From assembly GCF_945859705.1 (NCBI RefSeq), contig NC_079134.1, forward strand, positions 165,451,718 through 165,515,717: a stretch of DNA of 64,000 nt, given 5' to 3'. Every line of letters starts with the position of its first letter. Within the stretch, counting starts at the first letter, position 1. The translations under genes were made by a program, and so were the position numbers. The notes under the pieces were generated by a model. The model worked only from the letters and a program-made list of their open reading frames with translations, was not told the DNA's origin and did not search any database. Shown here one piece after another: positions 49,301 to 60,018 of the stretch. Source of the stretch: Episyrphus balteatus (Eukaryota > Arthropoda > Insecta > Diptera > Syrphidae).

Positions 49301-50548
49301 ATACTCAAAAGCGGAAAAAAGGAAAGTATTTTGAAAAATAAATTTTTATACACTTTAACTTTAACCGAATTTCGAAAACAAAGCATTTTTTGGGGTTGTT
49401 TTACATTCTATTTAAAAATTTTTATCATCAATAAAATTCCTTCCAATCTATTATATTTTTCGTCCCTTTGCAAGGGTTAGTTGCATGGTTAATTTCATTA
49501 AACTATTTAACGAATTCATTTTGGAATATTTTTTTGTATTCATGATATATCCTCTTTCGTTAATCTCATATTTCTATAATTAACGGTGAATGGTAAAATT
49601 TTTCCTACTTAACATTAAATAATAATGTAGTTTGTATAAATTCAAGTTTCCTCATTATTTCCAACATTTTCTTCTCATTTCTTAACAACAATTAATATCA
49701 CATTAGTTTCTGTTTTTGTCTTTAATTTGACAAACGAACGTGAAGAATCAGCTAACAAATTGAATTAACAAAAATTGTCTCAAATCCAATTGAATTTCTT
49801 TACCGCCAAAAAAACACAAAAAAAAAACATAAGCCACGCTTCATGAATGTCCAACTAAGCGTATCTAGCGATTTGTATAATCAAAATAATTTGTTGATGC
49901 AGCGCCAAAATTGCGTGACACGTCTTTTCGTTGACTCGATCGGTTTCGGTCTCTTGAACTTATCACACACTCGCATAAAACTATGTAAATTTAAAAAGAA
50001 ATACCAACCATTACCATCGCCATCATCATCATCCACCCACAGCATATCAATTGAAGACGAAAAAAGAAGAAGTGCCACCATGTCTTGTGGTGATGAGACC
50101 GATTACAAACCTAATTACCTAAGCCATACACATCTTCTCTTTTTATATATATTTTTCCTTTTTTTTTATTACTATTTTTTCCCCCAGTTGGTTGAATTAA
50201 ATAAAATGCAATTTCACTTTCATTTGATTGAATTTAACAAAAAAGAAATAAATTATGTCTCATTTTTAATTCAATTCTTGTCTGATTGGTTTTTTTTTTT
50301 TTTTGTTATTTTGTATTTCCAGTGAACACCATATCGTTCATGTGCCATACAAAGTACACACTGTCCATCATCACCACGTGCAAAAGGTTCCAGTTATCAA
50401 GGAGATCATAAAGGAAGTTCCTGTTATTAAACATGTGCCAATTTACAAAGAAGTTCATGTTCCAATTTACAAGGAAGTCCATGTTCCGGTTCATGTTGAG
50501 GAACATCATAAAGAATCTTGGGCACCATCATCATCTGGCTGGTATTAA
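46354..50548 (+). CDS. Small secreted Val-Pro/His-rich protein, three exons
   Basis: The coding exons are 46354-46374, 46576-46640 and 50323-50548. Intron 1 is 201 bp (GTAAGT...CGTAG, phase 0) and intron 2 is 3682 bp (GTGAGT...ATTTCCAG, phase 2). Joined, they encode 103 residues. The ATG is the first after the predicted start site and opens a signal peptide, MVALKIFVLLATLCAMAYSA, cleaved probably before PQPGFLGK. The mature part is built from HVPYKVHTVHHHHVQKVPV, then KEIIKEVPVIKHVPIYKEV, then a second HVPIYKEV and HVPVHVEEHH, ending ESWAPSSSGWY. There are no cysteines beyond the signal peptide and no enzyme motif. Tandem VP(V/I)-K/H-E units and many His residues suggest an extended extracellular, possibly cuticle-associated, protein. 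The matching exon plan links it to the gene at 16250-16704. Confidence 0.88.
46641..50322 (+). other. Long second intron of gene 3
   Basis: This intron is 3.7 kb, against 66-201 bp for the others. It is mostly AT-rich with T tracts. Open frames at 48886-49480 and 49843-50325 are within it and I do not support them as genes. The segment at about 49840-50110 is less biased and might carry an enhancer. The end at 50291-50321 is a strong polypyrimidine tract. Confidence 0.6.
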
Positions 50549-50806
50549 ATAAAAACGACATAGAAGAACTAACTAACGAATTTATTTAGAACACAAATTG
50601 TACAAAAGATTCTTTTTTTTTTTTAATTTGTTTTATTTTTTTTTTTTTGTTTAATTTTGTTTTTGTTTTTTTTTTTATTTAAAAAAGCTTTATACGCTAA
50701 GTTAGTTGAATGTTTATAATTTTTGTTTTTTATTTTGTATGTGTACATACTTGTATGTAAATATTTAGTTTTATAAGATTTTTTTTACCATCTGCGATTT
50801 CTCATA

Positions 50807-50812
50807 AATAAA
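50807..50812 (+). terminator. Polyadenylation signal of gene 3
   Basis: AATAAA lies about 260 bp after the stop codon. Another AATAAA overlaps the stop codon (50548-50553), but using it would leave almost no 3' UTR. Confidence 0.55.
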
Positions 50813-51788
50813 ACAACATAAAATGACTTCATTTTAGTATTTTTATAATAAAAAGAAAAAGAAATTGAAAAATAATTAAAAATTGTGTTTTGTTTTATGA
50901 ATAAGATTTGAAACCCATATTCATTTCATCAGGTTCGGGTTTTTTTAATTGGAAAATTTTCTCTTAAATGGCCTTGTAAGTGTCGAGTTTGATAAAATTT
51001 CCTGAGTAAAATAGTCCATTTTTGTCAATTTAGCCAATCGAAGACTAGTTTCTCCTAGTTATAGCCAAACATTTGAAAATACAACAATGCCGAAATATTC
51101 GATCCAACGATATACAATGATTGATATCACTACCTCTACATAGATATTTTCTTTAAAGAAATCTTCAAGTATTGGGAAAGTATTAAGTGCAACGGCCTTC
51201 TGATAACAAAAAGAAGTCTAGAACTGACTCAGTGTGAGTAATAATAACACATATCCACAGATATTATTTAATAATAAGGTACCTACTTTAAAGTAAAAGT
51301 TCAAAATAACAATGATGAATGTCCTAACGCATGTACGAAGAACAACATTTAGCGCTTAGAGTGCTGAAACTCTTACAAATGAAATTACGCCCGCATTTAT
51401 TTTGAGAAAAAAACGGTAGAAAATGTTTGCCCAAAAGATTATGAATTGAATTTAGAAAATACACTACCTACAAATTTTTGGGAAATAATGTTAGAAAAAA
51501 AAAATAACTTCAAGTAAATTGAAAATCAGGCCAGAAAACATTAACTGTCCAGTATAATTTTTTTAGAAAAAGGAATAAAAAGAAAGTCCTCCAGTGTTTC
51601 TAGAGCGTAAGATCGTAAGATTTATATTGTGAGTAGATGTAAATGTAAAATTGTATGAACTACGAAAGTCTCGATATACTTTACTCTGCTTTTTTTTCTA
51701 ATTCCTGGTTTTTATTACTTCGCTTTGTCTAGCGTCTATTGTTTTAACACTAAATATCTACCAACAACTAACATTTATCTTACGTTTG

Positions 51789-51842
51789 CCATCGATTTTC
51801 AAAATCGAGTTCGAACATCAACTCTTTTGTTTCAACTTTATA
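51789..51842 (+). repeat. Short dispersed motif, copy C
   Basis: CCATCGATTTTCAAAATCGA then GTTCGAACATCAACTCTTTT and GTTTCAACTTTAT. With copy D it shows that the repeat extends upstream to CCATCRATTT. Confidence 0.55.
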
Positions 51843-52940
51843 CTTTTCATCATTGCCATCTTATCATAACAGGTAATCACTGAATTATTTGATATGCATT
51901 TCTTGCCTAAAATACAACAATGTTACATTTTATTGGTATCATTTTTATACGTTCTTATGATTTTTGCTGCAAGTTTGGTATAGGTAGGCAGGATACGTTT
52001 ACGATAATATTAATTGAAATAGTATAATGGAAATTGATATACGCTTTTTTCTCAACCATTGGTATTCACAGTTTCCTTTTCAATAACTACTCATATCTAG
52101 ACAAAATTTACATAGATCTCCATAATACCAAAGAAGAATTTGTAAATTCAATAAACTATCCAAAGAGGAATATGACAGCTTAAATATTTTTGAAAAAAGG
52201 CGATATATCTATCACGAGACATAGTATGTTCTAACAGAAAGTCCGCGAAATAATTTGAAACTTTAATTTAAATCTTTTGGTTTCAACACAAAATATTCGC
52301 GACTTGCATTACAAAAAGCGAATCTACGTACTAAAATAGTGACTAAGACTTGTGAGTTATTGATGTTACGGGTCCGACAGCTTTTTTCCACGAAAGGGAA
52401 ACGTGCAAATTTTTCTCCAAGAGAAGAGATTTTTTTAAGTTTAAAAATAATGAACAAATCTGTCATGTAAATAATTAAAATTTTATTTACATAAGTTGAA
52501 TAAACGAGGGTATACATTTGGAGTCTGAAACATTCTAATTCATATAGTCTATGTTCGAACATAGGTCAGCTAATGTCAGCTGTTGGATATAAAGCCTCCT
52601 ACACCTGAGCGATTTAAATTTTAAGGTGAATATATAAGTAAGTTGTAAAAGTTGGCGTTTTAGAAATAGTAAATTTTTTTCAGTTAAATAACCAAATCGA
52701 TAGATTGGAAATGTTAAATGCTTAACACATCTTAAATAGAAATTTTTGCAATTACATATTATTACATTTTTATAAGATATCGATTTGTTTGCATTTATAA
52801 TAAAGCACTTTTGTGAGTAGGATGATGGCGGGACTTCTTCTAGGTCTAGTTATAACACTTATATAAGTTCATAAACTAGTGTTTATAGTTGTCAACTAAA
52901 TTATCTAATAAAAAAAAAATATGTGTAGGTAGACATTTTA

Positions 52941-52994
52941 CCATCAATTTCCAAAAAAATGTTCGAGCATCAATTATTTCGTTTTAATTGAATA
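52941..52994 (+). repeat. Short dispersed motif, copy D
   Basis: CCATCAATTTCCAAAAAAAT then GTTCGAGCATCAATTATTTC and GTTTTAATTGAATA. Confidence 0.5.
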
Positions 52995-54760
52995 ATAATA
53001 CTAACAATTGAAAAACAAAACCTCGGAATTATTGCTTTCATGACCAGGAATCGGATTTCTATGCAAATGAATATTTTATTAGGAACACCTTGGAAGCATG
53101 GCAACGCATATTTTTTGTGCATATTTTCCCAAAAATTTGCAAAAATAACGAAATTTTTGACCAAAAGTGGCTTCCGTCAATTGGTAAAAAAGTCAAAAAC
53201 GTAAGCAAATACTGTACGAAACTGGCAAACCTACGTTATCCAAACTCATAAAAATATTAAATCCAACACCATCAAATAATAAATTGGATTATTTAATAGT
53301 AAGTTTTTGGGAAATTTTATTTATTTATTTATTTATTTTTTTTTTTTTTTTTGAAGCAAACTTCAATAATTCCAAAAAGTTACATCTTTTAACTCGGAAA
53401 TGATTTCGTAAATAAATTTAAAGTTACGTAAAATGATTTTATAATTTTAAGTGCATATTCTCTATTTTTAAGAGAATGTTTAAAGCGCATATTTTTCGTT
53501 TTTAAACTATGAAAATCCTATCCCTAGTTATGACTAACTTAACTTAAAAGAAATGTACTATTACTAAAGAATTTAACACATAATGAAAGTCTTTAGACTA
53601 ATTAAAAAGAATAATTGAAAAAATATCGTTGATTTGTAATTATTTACTAATAAAAACAAATAAAATTTTACATTTGTTTCAAAATAAAACAATCTTACTG
53701 TTACGAGGAGTTAAGCTAAATATTAAGTTTTTAAAAGATACTAATCTTTTTCAAACAAGAAATATATGAATAGCTGGCAATTCCTTTAACTATATTTTCA
53801 CAGCATAACTATTGTGAATCATAACATTAGCCTTCAAGTATGTTCACTGTTCAATTCGTATTAAAACTTACAGCATACTTTCAGGTTTTCAAAAAGATTC
53901 CAATAAAATACAAAATTAAAATGAATGACTTTTTAAGCATATTTTAATGCGCTTTGCACTTTGAAAATTACAAAACAAACACCTTTCGTGTAACCCCACA
54001 TTAAAATAAATTTTATTGTATGGGAATTGTCATAAAATACCATTTAAATGACGCTTTCTTATCGTCGTTTTTTCCCACTTCTACGACTCATTGAATCTTT
54101 ATGTTCTCCGTTTGTACATTTATTTTTGGGAAAAAATAGTAGTAATAGTGTGTAACTACAGTTGCTAGTTTGATGTCTGTATAATCAAACTGTCATGTTA
54201 TTTACAAACCTAATTATGGTTATTTAGCATCCGCAACAATTTTTATTTAATATTTACTTGTTGCCATCAATTTTATAGCATAAAAATTGTTTTGGCAAAT
54301 ATTTGTGGTCAATACTCTTGATGCATATTTTGTAATAGAGATTGTTTAAGTGGTGAATTGCGGATGCGCTTGTCTGAATACCGAAGAGTATTTAAGTTTT
54401 TTAGAGTCGGTCAAAGTTGTCGCATTGAGCTTAATTGTTATGGCAAATATTAAATAGACGAAGACAAGAGTTGAGTGACATATTCTTTGACTGAAAATGC
54501 GTACAAAAATGTGTACCTTATATATGTAAATATAAGCGTGGGAAGTTTGCACAAATATAATTTTAAAAAAATGGCAAAATAGATTGCATAAAGTGTATTT
54601 ACCATAATTTTTTTTTACAAACATAGTTTCAACATGTTACTAATATTAAGATTCAAGCTTTAATTTAAGAATGTAAGAGACAACTACTTTAACCGTTTTA
54701 AATGATTGTGCTGACCTAATTTTTTGGGGGAGGGATAGTTGAAGTAGGATAAAGAAAAAA

Positions 54761-54798
54761 CAAGTTCGTAGATCAGCTCTTTTGTTTTAATTGAATAC
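54761..54798 (+). repeat. Short dispersed motif, copy E
   Basis: CAAGTTCGTAGATCAGCTCT followed by TTTGTTTTAATTGAATA. Confidence 0.5.
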
Positions 54799-54941
54799 TT
54801 TTTTTTTAGAAGACACCTGATACCCAGCTGTGATATAAGTGTCATATTTGAATTTTGCCGTCTCCGGGATTTTTGCAATAGGAGCAGAAGGGAAGCAAAT
54901 TATACATTATGTTTTAGAATAGTTAAATTGAATAAATACCC

Positions 54942-54976
54942 CTGATGAAGTAAGGAAGCACTTACGAAACGTTGGG
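54942..54976 (+). other. Hairpin with hammerhead-like conserved core
   Basis: CTGATGA (54942-54948) is followed by a 5-bp stem GTAAG/CTTAC with a 6-nt loop, then GAAAC and GTTGGG. CTGATGA, a stem II, then GAAA is the catalytic core order of hammerhead ribozymes. One unpaired A sits between CTGATGA and the stem. I could not find convincing stems I and III. It may be a decayed retroelement-associated ribozyme, another conserved hairpin, or chance. Confidence 0.3.
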
Positions 54977-56037
54977 AAAATAATGGGATAAATTTGTTTT
55001 TATTCGCATTTTCTTTATGTGGACCAAAACAGCCTAACAACAGTGGAATAATTACATTAAAAAATTGGTCAAATTTAACAAATAATACTTTTGATTTAAT
55101 CATGATGATCATCAATTAAGAAAAAAATATACAATTGACTGTCTGGAGTAGTATCTAACCATTTTGATTCCTAAAGTATTGAAATATATACTGCCCAAAG
55201 TCTCGTAAAGGCCCTAACTACATTTTTCTTACTTCTGAGTTATAGATTTTTTTTTTAACAAATCATCACTACAGGTTGCATCAAGAAAATTATATTTGTA
55301 ATTGATTTTAATCATTCAAAAATAATGTTATTCCGGTTAAAGAAGCTCTTGTTCTTTGAGATATTTTTGTATGAAACTTCATCAACATTTCCATGATATT
55401 TTATTTAATGAGCTTGAGTGTTTGCAGTTGAAGAGCTGACTGTTTCGGGAACTGACTGGAGGAATCCACTCGGAAAGAGAAGAGTAGAAAAGGGCACATG
55501 GAAAAGCTTATAAAGTAGTTTTGCAAGACTAGACCATATCTTTAGAGCAATGGAAGGGAAACTATCATGACCAAGGTATAAGTTGTGTATGTAAATGTAA
55601 AAGGAGATTCGTACTATGAAGACATATAATCAAGCAGAAGACAATCAAGCAGTACAGAGTTAGTAGGAAACTGCCTCCCGTCAGTTTAGTTTTCTCACCA
55701 TATATAACAAAAGTGGTGTCATTAAAGACGAGCACTTGAACCAGACCTAGTGATGCTTAGATTTTTTTGCATATTACCAAATATGTTTAGTAGCCGTGGG
55801 ATATTTTAGTTTATTTTTTGCAGCTAACTCTTCTCTTACACTCCTCACAAAAAATTTAAAAAAACCAAATATTTCTAAATTTTGGAATTAATTTAAAATA
55901 ATGTACTAAATGCAAAATGTTTGCATTGAGGATGTTTATAACGATGCACAGAAAGCAATTTAAATGAAGTTTTGTGAAATTTGTGATTATTAGATGGCTC
56001 ATGTATGTACATTGTACATCCTCATAGGTGAAATATT

Positions 56038-56120
56038 AAGTGGCCCAATATCTTAAAATGAGGGTTACATATTGTACTAACAATCCTATTTATTTGATCC
56101 TTTTATCACAAACTGCACAA
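56038..56120 (+). repeat. Direct repeat flanking the MITE pair, left copy
   Basis: AAGTGGCCCAATATCTTAAA is followed after a diverged middle by TTTTATCACAAACTGCAC. It matches 57588-57670 in the same orientation. Confidence 0.6.
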
Positions 56121-56151
56121 TTATTTTTCATACTTTTACTTTTGCACCTCA

Positions 56152-56583
56152 CACAGAGAAAAATAGACCACATAAAATAGAACAAAAACAATAAGATTTC
56201 TCTATGGTTTTCATCCAAGAAGGAAACCTTATTAAAACAATCGGGTTTTCCTTATTGTTTTAAAATCTGCAAAAAAATAAAAAAAACGATGACCAGGCTG
56301 GGAATCGAACTGGAGACTTCAAATCATTAGTCGCCCACCTTACCACCTGGACCAACCTGCCATGAAAATATTGATCGCGATTTTTGTTCTAGTGCTAAGT
56401 TGCAAAAAAAAAAACAACTTTTCAGTCAAATTTTAATAAGATTTTCTCTATAAAAATAATAAGAAATCTCCTTAAAAAAACCTTATTAATCGTTGATTTT
56501 AATAAGATTTCCTTATGAAATGTATGGAAGGTAAAACAATATGGCAATCTGTTAGTTCTTAGCGGGTCATATTTTTCTCTGTG
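56152..56583 (-). mobile_element. 432-bp MITE with internal tRNA-like module, copy 1
   Basis: Bounded by CACAGAGAAAAATA and its inverse ATTTTTCTCTGTG, with CA adjoining each end. It is the inverted counterpart of 57085-57515, nearly identical along its whole length. It contains repeated CTTATTAAAAC-like units and a central tRNA-like segment. It has no coding capacity. Confidence 0.8.
56290..56362 (-). repeat. tRNA-like Pol III promoter module in MITE copy 1
   Basis: The minus strand reads TGGCAGGTTGGTCCAGGTGG and, later, CCAGTTCGATTCCCAGCC. TGGTCCAGGTGG fits the Pol III A box and AGTTCGATTCC the B box exactly. A partial acceptor-like pairing (CAGGTT with AGCCTG) survives, but anticodon pairing is poor, so this is tRNA-derived rather than a working tRNA. 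Confidence 0.6.
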
Positions 56584-57084
56584 CACTCCTTCAAAATATT
56601 AATTTGTATGAAAATTTAATAAAAAATAAAAGCAAGCAATTTAAGTTTTGCATGAAAATTCAATATTCCATGTTAAATATAATTCATATTTGATTATTAT
56701 TTTTGATTCTCATACGATGTATAAAATATTAATGCAGTTCAAAAAAAATGCAAACATTTTCCATGTGCTGCAATGGTACCATTTCAAAAGTGTTCTTTCT
56801 CGCTAAAAAACCACCCTTTCACCTCAAATTTTTTTATTTACATATTTTATTATTTTTTTCTAGGGTATATGAAACGTCCACACGAAATTTTATCAACTTA
56901 CCACTTTTTTTCAGGGAGTACTTGGTAATATTCTGATCTTGCTCTTTGAGTAAAAGACAATTCATAAAGAGTCCTATAACTTTTTACATGATGGTCGAGA
57001 CATTTTGGCATAATTTTATTCGAACGGGCGTTAGAAAATACCTCGAAATCATGTATCATATTAATACAAATGCTTCATTTCCTA
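56584..57084. other. Spacer between inverted MITE copies
   Basis: AT-rich with no supportable gene. The open frame at 56748-56936 is unsupported. Confidence 0.5.
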
Positions 57085-57515
57085 CACAGAGAAAAATATG
57101 ACCCGCTAAAAACTAACAGATTGCCATATTGTTTTACCGTCCATACATTTCATAAGGAAATCTTATTAAAATCAACGATTAACAAGGTTTTTTTAAGGAG
57201 ATTTCTTATTATTTTTATAGAGAAAATCTTATTAAAATTTGACTGAAAAGTTGATTTTTTTGCAACTTAGCACTAGAACAAAAATCACGATCAATATTTT
57301 CATGGCAGGTTGGTTCAGGTGGTAAGGTGGGCGACTAATGATTTGAAGTCTCCAGTTCGATTCCCAGCCTGGTCATCGTTTTTTTTAAATTTTTTTGCAG
57401 ATTTTAAAACAATAAGGAAAACCTGATTGTTTTAATAAGGTTTCCTTCTTGGATGAAACCCATAGAGAAATCTTATTGTTTTTGTTCTATTTTATGTGGT
57501 CTTTTTTTCTCTGTG
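57085..57515 (+). mobile_element. 431-bp MITE with internal tRNA-like module, copy 2
   Basis: Starts CACAGAGAAAAATATGACC and ends TTTTTTTCTCTGTG, with TA on both sides (57083-57084 and 57516-57517), consistent with TA target duplication. Opposite orientation to 56152-56583. Confidence 0.8.
57303..57373 (+). repeat. tRNA-like Pol III promoter module in MITE copy 2
   Basis: A box TGGTTCAGGTGG (57311-57322) and B box AGTTCGATTCC (57354-57364), 31 bp apart, a normal tRNA spacing. Both boxes are intact in both copies, apart from one base change inside the A box. Confidence 0.6.
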
Positions 57516-57587
57516 TATACTGTGATATGCAACAAATCAAGTGGAACACAGAAAAAGTCTTGTATCTACCCTTCCGGATGGAATACA

Positions 57588-57670
57588 AGGTGGCCCAATA
57601 TCTCAAAATAACTCTTATATTGAGTACTACCAATGACATAAATTTCATGCTTTTATCACAAAGTGCACGA
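57588..57670 (+). repeat. Direct repeat flanking the MITE pair, right copy
   Basis: AAGGTGGCCCAATATCTCAA is followed by CTTTTATCACAAAGTGCAC, matching 56038-56120. Confidence 0.6.
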
Positions 57671-57889
57671 TTTAGATGCTAAGCCGCCTCACTATTAATC
57701 ATTTTTTTTTTTTTCAAATTAAGTCAATTTTTTAGAATATTGCTGGACTTGAGTAACCGAAAACTCCAAGTATATCTTTCCTCTTTATTGTTGTCAACCA
57801 TATCTTTCATATAAAATAACTCTGTCACTCACAACTCAACACAACCAAAACATACAACTAATCAATAAAAATTATTAACTTTTAAAAAA

Positions 57890-57929
57890 TCAAGTTCGTG
57901 CATCAACTCTTTTGTTTCAATTGAATATT
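57890..57929 (+). repeat. Short dispersed motif, copy F
   Basis: TCAAGTTCGTGCATCAACTC followed by TTTTGTTTCAATTGAATAT. Confidence 0.55.
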
Positions 57930-57934
57930 CATGA

Positions 57935-60010
57935 TTTTTGGTCAGTTTAGAAGTAAATTTGCTAAAAACTAAGGACAAGTTTAATAATGGTTTAAGGATC
58001 TTTAGGTTAGCAGTCCACCACTGCACCATTGCCTAAAGTGTAGGTCAAAACTAAACTCTGGTTAATAAAACCATAATTTTCAACACACTAAAATTTGTAT
58101 AAAAAATAAAGTATTGCACTTTGCACAGCCTATTAGCACAGATTCAGAATTTCAACAACAAAGATAAAACAAACAAAACAATTGCAAGTTGCACACATAA
58201 AACAAATAAAATCAAACAAAAAATCTTCACATGTCACAAACCATAAATTTACCATTCAGTACACATGATGAACTGCGAACAAGAAAAAATACCAAATATT
58301 TGTTATGCCATAAACATACCTATCAACAACACCTCTGCCCTCCCTCCCAGCATAAGATATATGTCTTTTGTTTGCAAGTCAGATACGCTACATACCATTG
58401 ACACCGCCACATGCAGCCTTCACTTAATTAACGAAGACAAAAAAACACCCTTTTGAAGCACACTTCAAAATGCGTGTGCTTTAGTTTACTCCCGCCACGT
58501 TCAACAGCCCGCCATGTCTAATGATAATAACCTTTCTGAGTTTGTGTGATGTGGCTCCCAAAAATTGCATTTTCCAGTCACGCATATATTATTAACTGAT
58601 CATAAAAATAACCGTTAAATTTGATTAAATTCATTCGATCTATTGACGGTAGGCTAAACCCATCTTGACCTTAATTTGGGCAATGCGAGCTATGTCATGT
58701 GTCTGTCATAGCCCCATACAAGGCTTTTAATCTCGCCCTTGCCTGAGAGTGGGAGTCTCCTCGATAAATGGTTAATTTGTTTTTTACCAAAAAACGTGCG
58801 TTTTGTTAATTCAAAATAAAAACAAATAAACATTTTTATATTCCCTTACGCAGATATTACAAAATTTTCTGTCAAATTTGTAACTCTTTCATTTGGACAA
58901 AAATCAATTCAATCAATCTAAGTATGTTATCTGCGATGAAGGGATAATTGATGTGACAGAAATTGTCTATGGGGCAAGCCCCTCTCTCTCTCTAATGACC
59001 AAAACCTGACATTTACAACTTTTATATGTCAGTTAATCTATTGTAATAGACCTCTCCACGCAATCTATGACGCAGTAGCTTTGTAAGTTTGACGTTTAAG
59101 GTGCCCAGAGGTCGTACTTTTACCTACAACTTAACATAATATCCGCAAGGCGGTATCTACACAGCAGCACTGTTTACAAAAGATATTATTATTACACAAG
59201 CTGAGGCGAGGAATGAGAAAGTACTTGCTGAGATTACAGCAGACAAAAAACGGTATTCATTGAACTTCAGAGATTGTTAAGGTTCACCGTCTTCTCGTTG
59301 ATTGGTGCTGATCTGGTACTTCAGATTGATGCGATGCGGTAACCATATGTGTGTAAGCAAGCATTCAGGAGATAAATGGTTTTCCGAAGAAAAATATGAC
59401 AACCTTGAACCTCCTGTATTTCAGATGAAAGAGAATGCATCTGTCACTTTTATACCACTCACATACTTTAGCTGCTTGTGTCAAAAATAAAATGTCTTCA
59501 AAGCGTTCAATATGAATGATGGGCTCTTTTTGATGGTATCTTTCTTTTTTCGTGTAAAACGTGCGGTCGTAATTTGACAGTTTAAAAAAAGTATTAATTA
59601 TGTTGCACTAAGCGAGCGGTTGCATGTCAGCTTTATGTCTTCCTTGCATTTGTATATCAGTGCTGTCACAGTCTTTGGTGCGCTGAATTACGCAATAACA
59701 ATCTAAATACCATTAAAAAGGAAGTAAAAAATGAAAAAATGAATTTAATTAAAAATGGTTTATTAAAGGTAATCTACAAATATAGGTTACCGGGTTTACG
59801 ATGGTAATTTAGTGTAATTGTATCAAAACAATTATTTCAATTTGTTTTTTTTTTTTTTTTGACTTGAGCCATTAAGGGCTCTATTGTTTTCATAAATGTG
59901 GTAAGTGGTATGACGTCCGCAGGCGTCGCTCAAGAAGAAATAAAGTAGGACTTTTATAACCAATCTACCTCTTTTATGAATTGGTGTCTCAACACGGAGA
60001 AAAAAATGTC
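57935..60010. other. Gene-free stretch
   Basis: No supportable gene. The sequence at about 58240-59700 is less AT-rich than the rest of the window but its open frames (58265-58456, 59302-59490) have no signal, domain or splice support. Confidence 0.45.
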
Positions 60011-60018
60011 AATTTGAA

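Larger units (their letters stand above)
50830..56030. other. Gene-free AT-rich stretch downstream of gene 3
   Basis: No gene supportable. It contains three copies of a short dispersed motif (51789, 52941, 54761), a TTTA tetranucleotide run (about 53317-53340) and a hairpin with a hammerhead-like core (54942-54976), all listed separately. Confidence 0.5.

Noticed and set aside
48886..49480. Two overlapping plus frames of about 100 residues each
   Set aside because: They lie inside intron 2 of gene 3, are Phe/Lys/Asn/Ile-rich as expected of AT-rich noise, and show no motif.
49843..50325. 160-residue plus frame just before exon 3 of gene 3
   Set aside because: It runs into the poly-T splice tract and is partly Phe/Tyr/Leu homopolymer. 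Exon 3 joins cleanly to exon 2 in another frame. The less biased first part may be regulatory.
56290..57373. Functional tRNA genes
   Set aside because: A and B boxes are good, but the anticodon arm and acceptor stem do not form a proper cloverleaf and the sequences sit inside transposable elements.
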